DNA from: Ferribacterium limneticum
Lineage (GTDB): Bacteria; Pseudomonadota; Gammaproteobacteria; Burkholderiales; Rhodocyclaceae
Reading direction: 5' to 3'
NCBI RefSeq assembly: GCF_020510565.1
Contig: NZ_CP075189.1
Location: forward strand, 2,030,501 to 2,094,500
Length of the DNA: 64,000 bases
Shown here: in pieces, positions 45,588 through 52,039 of the stretch
Numbering within the stretch: the first letter of the stretch is position 1
Layout of the letters: the number at the start of each line of letters is the position of its first letter
The notes under the pieces: model-generated
Databases searched by the model: none
What the model saw: the letters and a program-made list of their open reading frames with translations, nothing else
Told to the model about the DNA's origin: nothing
Translations under genes and position numbers: made by a program

Positions 45588-45645
45588 CAGGTCGAAGGTG
45601 CTGTTGGCCAATGTTTTGCGGAGCCATGACTTTCGGGATGCAGGT
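45588..45645 (-). pseudogene. Remnant of a DUF2141 gene
   Basis: The bases match the 3' region of the intact DUF2141 gene at about 47836-47896: both contain CAGGTCGAAGG and CCATGACTTTCGGG at nearly the same spacing. Translation of the minus strand gives P-K-V-M-A-P then, after a frame shift, F-D-L-S-G, against P-K-V-M-E-P and F-D-L-T-G in the intact gene. No start or complete frame exists, so this is a decayed duplicate end. Confidence 0.65.
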
Positions 45646-45700
45646 ACAACAGCCGGTAACTTGAGGCAGTATGGTGGACTCTGTTGATTCGAGATAATCC

Positions 45701-46033
45701 ATGGAACTGTTACGCCTGAGCCTGCTGTTTGCCGTTACCGCTGTTGCCGAAATCGTTGGTTGTTACCTGCCGTGGCTGGTCGTGAAGCAAGGCAAGAGCT
45801 TTCTCTTGCTCCTTCCGGCGGGGCTTTCGCTGGCTGTTTTCGCTTGGCTGCTGACCCTGCACCCGACTGCGGCGGGGAGGACTTATGCCGCGTACGGCGG
45901 GATGTATATTGCTGTCGCACTGCTCTGGCTGCATTTCGTCGATGGTATCGCGCTGACACGCTGGGATGCGCTGGGTGCAGGGATTGCTCTCGTTGGTATG
46001 GCGGTGATTGCGCTGCAGCCTTCGGTGGCCTGA
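45701..46033 (+). CDS. ynfA: YnfA family (UPF0060) small membrane protein
   Basis: 110 residues with four membrane helices. UPF0060 signatures: [12 protein letters not shown] near residue 16, [17 protein letters not shown] near 53, and [12 protein letters not shown] near 82. The family is related in size to small multidrug transporters; its role is not firmly known. It lies 29 bp before chrA in the same orientation. Confidence 0.92.
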   Translation: MELLRLSLLFAVTAVAEIVGCYLPWLVVKQGKSFLLLLPAGLSLAVFAWLLTLHPTAAGRTYAAYGGMYIAVALLWLHFVDGIALTRWDALGAGIALVGMAVIALQPSVA

Positions 46034-46062
46034 TTACAGTCATTGAATAGCCGTTTCTGATC

Positions 46063-47286
46063 ATGCAAAACAACATCCAATCACCCCCTGTCACCAACCA
46101 GCCCGAAAGGGGCAGCCCAATTGAGGTCCTGGGTGCCTTCCTCAAACTCGGGCTGACTTCTTTTGGCGGACCGGTTGCCCATCTGGGCTATTTCCGTGCC
46201 GAGTTTGTCGAACGCCGGCAGTGGCTCGACGACAAAAGCTATGCGGATCTGGTGGCCCTGTGCCAGTTCCTTCCGGGGCCGGCGAGCAGCCAGGTCGGCA
46301 TGGCTCTTGGGCTGGGCCGCGCCGGCTGGCTTGGTGCGCTGGCGGCGTGGATTGGCTTCACGCTGCCATCGGCCATTGCGCTCATCCTGTTTGCGTTTGG
46401 CGTGGCCAACTGGGCCGGGTTGGCACAGTCCGGCGTCGTTCATGGATTGAAAATGATGGCCGTCGCCGTGGTGGCCCAGGCGGTGTGGGGCATGGCGAAA
46501 TCACTTTGTCCCGACCGCTTGCGGGGTGGCATTGCCATCGGCGCCGCCATGCTGGTGCTGATGTTTTCATCGGCGTTCATTCAGATTGCCGCAATCGTGC
46601 TCGGTGGTCTGGTCGGCTGGCGTCTGTTGTCGCTCCTGCATCTGCCGACTGTTGAACACCGCGATTTCGGGGTGAGCCGGACGACCGGTAGCTTGTTGCT
46701 GGCGCTGTTCGGCCTGTTGCTGCTCGGGTTGCCAACCCTGGCTGCGCTGTCCGACTCGCTGCTTGTTTCGGCCATTTCGGGCTTTTATCAGGCCGGCTCG
46801 CTGGTCTTTGGCGGTGGGCATGTCGTCTTGCCGCTGTTGCAGGCGAGCGTCGTTCCGCCAGCCTGGGTCAGCAACGATACCTTTCTGGCCGGCTACGGCG
46901 CAGCGCAAGCGGTGCCCGGCCCGCTGTTTACGTTTGCCGCTTTCCTCGGCGCGGCGATGCCGTCGCCGCTGGGCGGCTGGTTCGGCGGCATTGTGCTGTT
47001 GCTGGCCATCTTTCTTCCCTCGTTCCTGCTGGTCGCCGGGGCGCTGCCGTACTGGGAAAGCTTGCGCCAGCGGGATGGCGTTCAGCGGGCAATGGGCGGC
47101 ATCAATGCTGCCGTCGTCGGGGTTCTCGGGGCGGCACTTTATGACCCGGTGTGGACGAGTGCCATTCATTCAAAAGCAGACTTTTGTCTGGCTTTGGCTG
47201 CATACGGGTTGCTGGTCTTTGGCAAGGCTTCGCCAGTCATCGTGGTTGTCCTTGCCGCTATCGGCGGATGGTTTCTTGGAACGTGA
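46063..47286 (+). CDS. chrA: ChrA-type chromate transporter
   Basis: 407 residues, two homologous CHR domains (about 20-195 and 220-400) with some ten to twelve helices. The first repeat has L-G-L-T-S-F-G-G-P-V-A-H-L-G-Y-F and F-L-P-G-P-A-S-S-Q-V-G; the second has F-G-G-G-H-V-V-L-P and A-V-P-G-P-L-F-T-F. It is a long-chain CHR family protein that exports chromate. chrB and other chromate-resistance genes are not adjacent. A dispersed repeat and a terminator follow the stop. Confidence 0.93.
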   Translation: MQNNIQSPPVTNQPERGSPIEVLGAFLKLGLTSFGGPVAHLGYFRAEFVERRQWLDDKSYADLVALCQFLPGPASSQVGMALGLGRAGWLGALAAWIGFTLPSAIALILFAFGVANWAGLAQSGVVHGLKMMAVAVVAQAVWGMAKSLCPDRLRGGIAIGAAMLVLMFSSAFIQIAAIVLGGLVGWRLLSLLHLPTVEHRDFGVSRTTGSLLLALFGLLLLGLPTLAALSDSLLVSAISGFYQAGSLVFGGGHVVLPLLQASVVPPAWVSNDTFLAGYGAAQAVPGPLFTFAAFLGAAMPSPLGGWFGGIVLLLAIFLPSFLLVAGALPYWESLRQRDGVQRAMGGINAAVVGVLGAALYDPVWTSAIHSKADFCLALAAYGLLVFGKASPVIVVVLAAIGGWFLGT

Positions 47287-47301
47287 GACCTGATTGTCGG
47301 C

Positions 47302-47340
47302 TTCTACGGTCAACCGGAAAAAATGCCCAAAATTGAAATG
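47302..47340 (+). repeat. Dispersed ~40-bp repeat, after chrA
   Basis: TTCTACGGTCAACCGG, AAAAAATG, CCCAAAATTGAAATG, located 16 bp after the chrA stop and immediately before the terminator. Confidence 0.9.
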
Positions 47341-47342
47341 CC

Positions 47343-47372
47343 AAAACCCCGGCCAGACAGCGCCGGGGTTTT
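47343..47372. terminator. Bidirectional terminator after chrA
   Basis: AAAACCCCGGC and GCCGGGGTTTT form an 11-bp stem over an 8-base loop, followed by GTTTTTTG on the plus strand. The minus-strand operon ends 18 bp away, so both can use it. Confidence 0.9.
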
Positions 47373-47389
47373 GTTTTTTGCGGGTTTGT

Positions 47390-47779
47390 TCAGGCGTCGC
47401 GCAGGGCCAGGGTCCACGCTTCCATGGCTTCGTTGGCCGGTTGCATCGGCGCTTCCATGAAGCTGATGACGTACTTGTCGCCCATGTCGGCGATGCCGAT
47501 GGAGCGGGGGCGGACGGCGAGCATTTGCGGGGTCGGGATGGCGAAGCCGAAGCAGAAAATGATGTCGACTGCGGCCTTCATGCCTTCGACAATGGGGCCG
47601 CCGATTTTGCTGGTGTGGGCGTAGTGGTCAAAGACGTCGATGAAATGCACTTTCGGGTTCTCGGCAATTTTGCCTTTGTAATAGGCGACGAGTGAATCGA
47701 CGGTGTTGTAGGTGGTTTCGGTCTTGGCGATCTCGGCGACGAAGATGGGATATTTTTCCTGGAGCATGGTCTGTTTCAT
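47390..47779 (-). CDS. Conserved protein of unknown function
   Basis: 129 residues, cytoplasmic, with no signal peptide. I do not recognise the family with certainty; it has a compact alpha/beta pattern, an E-T-T-Y-N-T-V-D-S-L-V-A-Y segment near 20 and F-G-F-A-I-P-T-P-Q near 75. The ATG is chosen because an AGGAAA site precedes it and the upstream ten codons of the longer frame look unrelated. It is the last gene of a likely three-gene transcript starting with the Rieske protein. Confidence 0.65.
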   Translation of the reverse strand: MKQTMLQEKYPIFVAEIAKTETTYNTVDSLVAYYKGKIAENPKVHFIDVFDHYAHTSKIGGPIVEGMKAAVDIIFCFGFAIPTPQMLAVRPRSIGIADMGDKYVISFMEAPMQPANEAMEAWTLALRDA

Positions 47780-47798
47780 GGCTTTTCCTGTGCGGTGA

Positions 47799-48284
47799 TT
47801 AATAAGCAAGCTTGATGTTGATGGCGGTTTCCGGCCCGGTCAGGTCGAAGGCGCTGTCGGCGAATTTGGGCGGTTCCATGACTTTCGGGTTGTTGGAGAG
47901 GCCGTAGCCTTCGGTCGGGAACATGCCGAAACGCAGGTTGAGTTTCTGGTCGATGTTGTCGTCGTGATAGGCCATGACGGCGTAGCGGCCGGGTGGCAGG
48001 CCGGTGAAGACGAGTTTGGCGTCGCCCTTGGCGGCGGGCAGCGAAACGACTTGCACGGCCTTGTCTTCCTTGCGGAAGGTGTCCGGTTCGCGGTACAGCG
48101 AGGCGCGCAGATTGCCGGTGGCGTCGCGCACGCCAAGCAGGTTGACGACCAGCCGGCTGTCGTCGGCCTGGCTATGGCCGGCGGCAAGCAGGCAGCCGAG
48201 CAGCAGGCCCTGAATGGGCAGGCGCGGGATCGAGTGGCGGCTTAAAAGCGGGGTGATGTTACGAGGTTTAGTGGTGATGTTCAT
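47799..48284 (-). CDS. DUF2141 domain-containing exported protein
   Basis: 161 residues. The signal-like N-terminus (about 20-40, L-P-I-Q-G-L-L-L-G-C-L-L-A-A-G-H-S) precedes a DUF2141 beta-sandwich domain. It has L-V-V-N-L-L-G-V-R, R-A-S-L-Y-R-E, the P-P-G-R-Y-A-V-M-A-Y-H-D segment near 105, and a last strand F-D-L-T-G-P. Function is unknown. It lies 52 bp after the Rieske gene. A decayed copy of its 3' end sits 2.2 kb away, near 45.6 kb. Confidence 0.8.
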   Translation of the reverse strand: MNITTKPRNITPLLSRHSIPRLPIQGLLLGCLLAAGHSQADDSRLVVNLLGVRDATGNLRASLYREPDTFRKEDKAVQVVSLPAAKGDAKLVFTGLPPGRYAVMAYHDDNIDQKLNLRFGMFPTEGYGLSNNPKVMEPPKFADSAFDLTGPETAINIKLAY

Positions 48285-48336
48285 GGCCTTGGCAATGGGT
48301 GTTGTCGGGGAGTGGCTGGCGATGCCGATTTTTATG

Positions 48337-48957
48337 TCAGGCTTTCTCTGTTTCGTCGCTGCCGATGATCACGCGGCTATCGCTCAGATACTGGTGTGGC
48401 GGAATTTCGAGGTTGGTCGGGGCAGGTTTGTTCTTGAAGACGCGGCCGGCAAAGTCGAAGGTCGAGCCGTGGCAGGGGCACAGGAAGCCACCCGGCCAGT
48501 CGGCGCCGAGGGCCGCATCGCCCGGCGTGAAGGCCGGCGAGGGCGAGCAGCCGAGATGGGTGCAGATGCCGACGGCAATGAGCATTTCCGGCTTGCGCGA
48601 GCGGGTTTCATTGGCGGCGTAGGGCGGTTGCTGCTGCCGTTCCGAAGCGGGGTCGACGAGCATCGGTTCGGCTTTTTTGAGTGCCGCCATCATGTCCGGC
48701 GTGCGATTCAGTATCCACACCGGCTTGCCGCGCCATTCGACGATCATCATGTCGCCCGGCGCCAGCTTGCCGATATCGACCTCGACCGGCGCGCCGGCCG
48801 CTTTGGCGCGTTCGGAGGGGAGCAGGCTGGAGACGAAAGGGGTCAGGGCGGTGAGGGCCAGCGCGCCACCGGCGCCGGCGGTCGCCATCATCCACTGGCG
48901 GCGCGGCAGGCTGTCGCAGATGGTGAATGACTCACCCTGGCAAAGGCATTCGGACAT
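48337..48957 (-). CDS. Rieske iron-sulfur protein (ubiquinol-cytochrome c reductase type)
   Basis: 206 residues. A twin-arginine-type leader (P-R-R-Q-W-M-M-A-T-A-G-A-G-G) and membrane anchor (about 20-45) precede a Rieske domain with both cluster boxes, C-T-H-L-G-C and C-P-C-H-G-S. The length and anchor resemble the bc1 subunit, but no cytochrome b or c1 gene follows. It may serve a second quinol-oxidising complex with the adjacent cytochrome b, or supplement a bc1 complex encoded elsewhere; I cannot decide. The ATG follows AGGAGA. Confidence 0.9.
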   Translation of the reverse strand: MSECLCQGESFTICDSLPRRQWMMATAGAGGALALTALTPFVSSLLPSERAKAAGAPVEVDIGKLAPGDMMIVEWRGKPVWILNRTPDMMAALKKAEPMLVDPASERQQQPPYAANETRSRKPEMLIAVGICTHLGCSPSPAFTPGDAALGADWPGGFLCPCHGSTFDFAGRVFKNKPAPTNLEIPPHQYLSDSRVIIGSDETEKA

Positions 48958-49141
48958 GTTGTTCTCCTGGTCTTGGGGGATATCGATGGCCGGTTTGGCT
49001 CAAATATCAGATAACGCTAATCAAGACGCGTGCCAGCTGCCTGATGGCCGTTTATTGCCACGGATCAAGGCCTTGCCATGCCTTGGCGGACTGTTCGATG
49101 GCTGGATTGCCATTTATGGCAGCAAAATATGGCAATCGATG

Positions 49142-49182
49142 ATTGCTACGGTCAACCGGAAAAACGGGCCAAATCTGAAATG
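49142..49182 (+). repeat. Dispersed ~40-bp repeat, upstream of the Rieske operon
   Basis: ATTGCTACGGTCAACCGG, AAAAACGGG, CCAAATCTGAAATG. It is the only intergenic copy lying between the end of one minus-strand gene and the start of the next. Confidence 0.85.
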
Positions 49183-49220
49183 GCGGCCTGTCTGTCACCC
49201 GGGGTGGAATCCGCGGCGCA

Positions 49221-49248
49221 AAAAAACGGGTGGGGTTGCCCCCACCCG
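49221..49248 (-). terminator. Terminator of the octaheme cytochrome operon
   Basis: CGGGTGGGG and CCCCACCCG form a 9-bp GC-rich stem with a 4-base loop, followed on the minus strand by a run of seven T. It lies 25 bp after the cytochrome b stop. Confidence 0.92.
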
Positions 49249-49272
49249 AAATCACGCAAGGTAAGCGGTAGT

Positions 49273-49881
49273 TCAGTGCTTTTCGTCGACTTCCTCCCAG
49301 CCGGTAATCATCGCATTGATGTGGGCGAAGACCGTGTGGCCGGTGGTCGTCAGATAGACGTGAATGAAGAAGAAGGCAGTGATCATGTAGGCGCCGAGTG
49401 TATGCAGCACGGCCACTGTTTCCAGCGACAGCGTTTGATCAATACCCAGTCGCGCCCAGTCGCCGTAAAACAGGTAGAAGATCCCGGTGCCCCAGATCAG
49501 CGGCGAAATGAAGGCGAGCAGGGCAAGGTAGGCCAGGCGCTGCAGCGGGTTGTGTTTTTGCACCACGGTCTTGTGGAACGGATGCGGTGCGTTGGTGAAA
49601 ATGCCGACCGTGTAGTACTTGATCATCGCCCCGACATTTTTCAGCGAAGGCAGGTACTGCCGCCATTCGCCGGTGGTGAATTGCCAGAAGATGGTGAAGG
49701 CCCACAGGGTGAGCAGCGTCCAGGCGGCCAGGCTATGCAATTGCACTGCCTTCTGGAAGCCGACCAGGGTGTAGCTGCCATGCACCTCGAAGCCGGTGAT
49801 CATCATGACGATGATGAGCAGTGCCTGCGACCAGTGCCAGAAACGCTCGTAGCGCTTGTAGATGTAGATGCGTTCGCTCAT
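49273..49881 (-). CDS. Membrane cytochrome b subunit (cytochrome b561 type)
   Basis: 202 residues, four membrane helices with haem-ligand histidines (R-F-W-H-W-S-Q near residue 15, V-Q-L-H-S-L near 48, V-L-H-T-L-G near 160 and F-F-I-H-V-Y near 175). It resembles the b-type quinol oxidase subunits that partner periplasmic reductases. It overlaps the octaheme cytochrome gene by four bases (ATGA), so the two are one translational unit, and it likely feeds quinol electrons to the octaheme protein. Confidence 0.9.
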   Translation of the reverse strand: MSERIYIYKRYERFWHWSQALLIIVMMITGFEVHGSYTLVGFQKAVQLHSLAAWTLLTLWAFTIFWQFTTGEWRQYLPSLKNVGAMIKYYTVGIFTNAPHPFHKTVVQKHNPLQRLAYLALLAFISPLIWGTGIFYLFYGDWARLGIDQTLSLETVAVLHTLGAYMITAFFFIHVYLTTTGHTVFAHINAMITGWEEVDEKH

Positions 49882-51503
49882 TTTGCATTCTCCTTGCGGC
49901 GGCTGAGGATACGGACGATGCCGTGGAGCAGGCCGCCACCGATGGCGCCGGCGATCATCAGCCCGCCAAAAAGGTCGACCAGTTTGTTGTTGTCACGGCC
50001 CGGCAGGTAGATGTCGGTGATCGCGCTCAGGCGACCGTCGGCAGCCCGGGTGTGACACTCCTGGCAAGGCACGGCCTTCTCTTTCGGCGCAACCATGTGG
50101 GTAATGAACCAGTTCATCTTTGTCTCGATGAAGCCGAACTTGCCGCTGTAGGGCAGGCCGGCATAGTCCATCCCCGCCTTGATCGACTTGGCATAGTCGA
50201 AGTTTTTCCAGAGCGAGGTGTCGTCGTCACCGAAAACATGGTTGACCACCAGGGTCTTGTTCTCGGTGTCGTAAGGCTGCTTGCCGCGCATGACCTTGAA
50301 CGGCCAGATGCGCGCGTTCGGATCGCTGGCCGAGCCTTCGACACGATTGAGTTCGAGGACTTTGCTGTCATCGATCTTGTCGGTGATGGCGACGGGGTGG
50401 ACGATGCCGTTGTACCACTTGTAGTCGGGCCGGACATTCTCGCCATATTCGAAATCACCCTTGGCGGCCGAGTACTTCAGGTGGCCATGGTCGTCCTTGA
50501 CGAAGAGCGGTTTGCCATCCGGACCCATCTTGCCGGCAGTGGACCAGTCCCACAGCGTCTTGGTGGCAATGCCGCCCCGTGCAAATTCAGGGATATGGCA
50601 GGTCTGGCAGGCCACCTTGTTGGTGTGGGTGTTGATCTTGGCTTCCTTGTGCGGCGTGAAGCCGTGGCAGGACTCGCAAGTGGCGCGGTTGTGATCGTCC
50701 TTGGGCAGGTCGAAACCATGCTTGTCCTTGGCGGTTGCCGCATAACGGCTGCCGGACGGCTGGTGCGCATTGAACGTATGGCAGTCGGCGCAGACCAGAT
50801 TGGCGCCATCCTTGGCCATGTGTACGTCGAGTTCGCGCGACGGATTTTTCAACGAGGAATCCAGGTCGCCGTGCTTGACCGCATCGCCGCCGCCGCCATT
50901 GAAGTGGCAGGCGCCGCAGTTTGAGCGGCCTGGTTTGCCGACGTGCTGGGCGATCTTGGTCAGGTCGGGAGCCTTGAACATTTTTTTGCCCGGCGGCCCT
51001 TCCATCGGCTCGAACTCCCGGTCTTCATACAGCGGGTGGCCGGCATCGGTGCCGAATTTCTTGTAGGTGCCGGTGTTGTCATGGCAGGCCAGGCAATCGA
51101 CGTTGTCCTGATTCGTGAAGTCGAAATTCTTGTCGTTCCAGCCGTAACCGGCGTGGCAACTGGTGCAGCGCGTCTCGTTGGAAAGGGGCGAGCCGCAGAA
51201 GTTATTGGCAGCCCATTTCTTGCCGAGGGTCTTGCCGGTGGTCGGGCTCTTGGTTTCCCAAGTCCAGTGGAGACTCTTCATCACCTGATGTCCCGCCGTG
51301 TTGTGGCAAGACAGGCAAGCCTTGGTCACTTCGGGGCCGGTCTTGAAGGGGCCCTTCAGTGCTTCAAGCTTGCTGTGGTCGGTGGTGGAATTCGATACTT
51401 CAACCTTGCTGACGGCGGTTGGCGGCACCGGTCCTTCCGCCGCCTGCGCGAGCAGGGCGAAACCCAGCAGGGCCGCCCCGATAAGCCTACGTACATGATC
51501 CAT
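49878..51503 (-). CDS. Octaheme tetrathionate-reductase-family cytochrome c
   Basis: 541 residues. Signal peptide MDHVRRLIGAALLGFALLAQ, then eight CXXCH haem sites: C-L-S-C-H, C-T-S-C-H, C-L-A-C-H, C-G-A-C-H, C-A-D-C-H, C-E-S-C-H, C-Q-T-C-H and C-Q-E-C-H. A C-terminal membrane helix (L-V-D-L-F-G-G-L-M-I-A-G) anchors it. The family (OTR type) reduces tetrathionate, and some members reduce nitrite or hydroxylamine in vitro; the true substrate is open. The ATG follows GAGGAGG. It precedes its cytochrome b partner. Confidence 0.92.
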   Translation of the reverse strand: MDHVRRLIGAALLGFALLAQAAEGPVPPTAVSKVEVSNSTTDHSKLEALKGPFKTGPEVTKACLSCHNTAGHQVMKSLHWTWETKSPTTGKTLGKKWAANNFCGSPLSNETRCTSCHAGYGWNDKNFDFTNQDNVDCLACHDNTGTYKKFGTDAGHPLYEDREFEPMEGPPGKKMFKAPDLTKIAQHVGKPGRSNCGACHFNGGGGDAVKHGDLDSSLKNPSRELDVHMAKDGANLVCADCHTFNAHQPSGSRYAATAKDKHGFDLPKDDHNRATCESCHGFTPHKEAKINTHTNKVACQTCHIPEFARGGIATKTLWDWSTAGKMGPDGKPLFVKDDHGHLKYSAAKGDFEYGENVRPDYKWYNGIVHPVAITDKIDDSKVLELNRVEGSASDPNARIWPFKVMRGKQPYDTENKTLVVNHVFGDDDTSLWKNFDYAKSIKAGMDYAGLPYSGKFGFIETKMNWFITHMVAPKEKAVPCQECHTRAADGRLSAITDIYLPGRDNNKLVDLFGGLMIAGAIGGGLLHGIVRILSRRKENAK

Positions 51504-51596
51504 TATCTTGCCTCCTCTAATTGTCTCGGAATGGATGGCCTCCCCAGGACCAGTGGTTTTATTGCTCGCAGGCTTGCTTCTATTACTTTGGTTAAG

Positions 51597-51602
51597 AATA
51601 TA
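51597..51602 (-). promoter_or_regulatory. Possible -10 box of the octaheme cytochrome operon
   Basis: TATATT on the minus strand, 19 bases after the FNR-like box and 94 bases before the start codon. Confidence 0.35.
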
Positions 51603-51621
51603 AGCAAATTCTAAAATACAA

Positions 51622-51635
51622 CTGATCCAGATCAA
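51622..51635 (-). promoter_or_regulatory. FNR-like binding site
   Basis: TTGATCTGGATCAG on the minus strand matches the FNR consensus TTGAT-N4-ATCAA at nine of ten defined bases. It lies about 120 bases before the octaheme cytochrome start and 20 bases from a -10-like TATATT. Anaerobic induction is the expected outcome. A CRP-like site is also possible from half-sites. Confidence 0.6.
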
Positions 51636-51738
51636 ATCCCGCGTTTTCTCTGGCCGGGAATGGACCGTCCGCCTCAACGGTCAGGAGCGGCGTGCTAGAA
51701 TCGCGGCATTGTCTTGAATATCTTGAGGAAACAGCGAA

Positions 51739-51948
51739 ATGGCTGACGTCAATACGAGCTACGTGTCCGATCACCAGACTTGGATGAATGAGCAACTCGA
51801 AAAGAATCCCGAGTGGGCCGAAGACCAGAAGGTCGGGCGCGCCCTGTGGTGGGACAAGAAACAGGATGCCGACACCACGGCCCGCAATGCCGGCTCCAAG
51901 GTGCCGCAGAAGTCTTATCCCTACGATGTGAACTTCTTCGGCGAATAG
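51739..51948 (+). CDS. DUF3460 family protein
   Basis: 69 residues. It begins with Y-V-S-D-H-Q-T-W-M-N-E-Q-L-E-K-N-P-E-W and continues G-R-A-L-W-W-D-K, the compact DUF3460 pattern seen mainly in Betaproteobacteria. It is cytoplasmic and of unknown function. The ATG follows GAGGA. A strong terminator lies 24 bp after the stop. It is divergent from the octaheme cytochrome, with about 235 bp between. Confidence 0.85.
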   Translation: MADVNTSYVSDHQTWMNEQLEKNPEWAEDQKVGRALWWDKKQDADTTARNAGSKVPQKSYPYDVNFFGE

Positions 51949-51971
51949 TCGCCGCCGAATTTCAGTCGTTA

Positions 51972-51998
51972 AAAAAGCCGGTCGATGACCGGCTTTTT
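51972..51998. terminator. Bidirectional terminator after DUF3460 gene
   Basis: AAAAAGCCGGTC and GACCGGCTTTTT form a perfect 12-bp stem over a GAT loop, ending in a T-run on both strands, between convergent genes. Confidence 0.95.
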
Positions 51999-52039
51999 GT
52001 TTGCCTGCGCGCCGGGCCAGCCGGCGCGGAGCAGGGCAA

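Larger units (their letters stand above)
45213..45700. other. Intergenic region with hairpin, repeat and gene remnant
   Basis: About 490 bp. It contains a 9-bp hairpin (45268-45291), a two-headed dispersed repeat (45517-45574), and a decayed fragment of a DUF2141 gene (about 45588-45645). Otherwise I see no gene. The part near 45290-45460 is AT-richer than the surroundings. Confidence 0.6.
48958..49272. other. Intergenic region between Rieske and cytochrome b genes
   Basis: About 315 bp holding the Rieske-operon promoter, a dispersed repeat (49142-49182) and the terminator of the cytochrome operon (49221-49248). No gene is seen. Confidence 0.6.
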
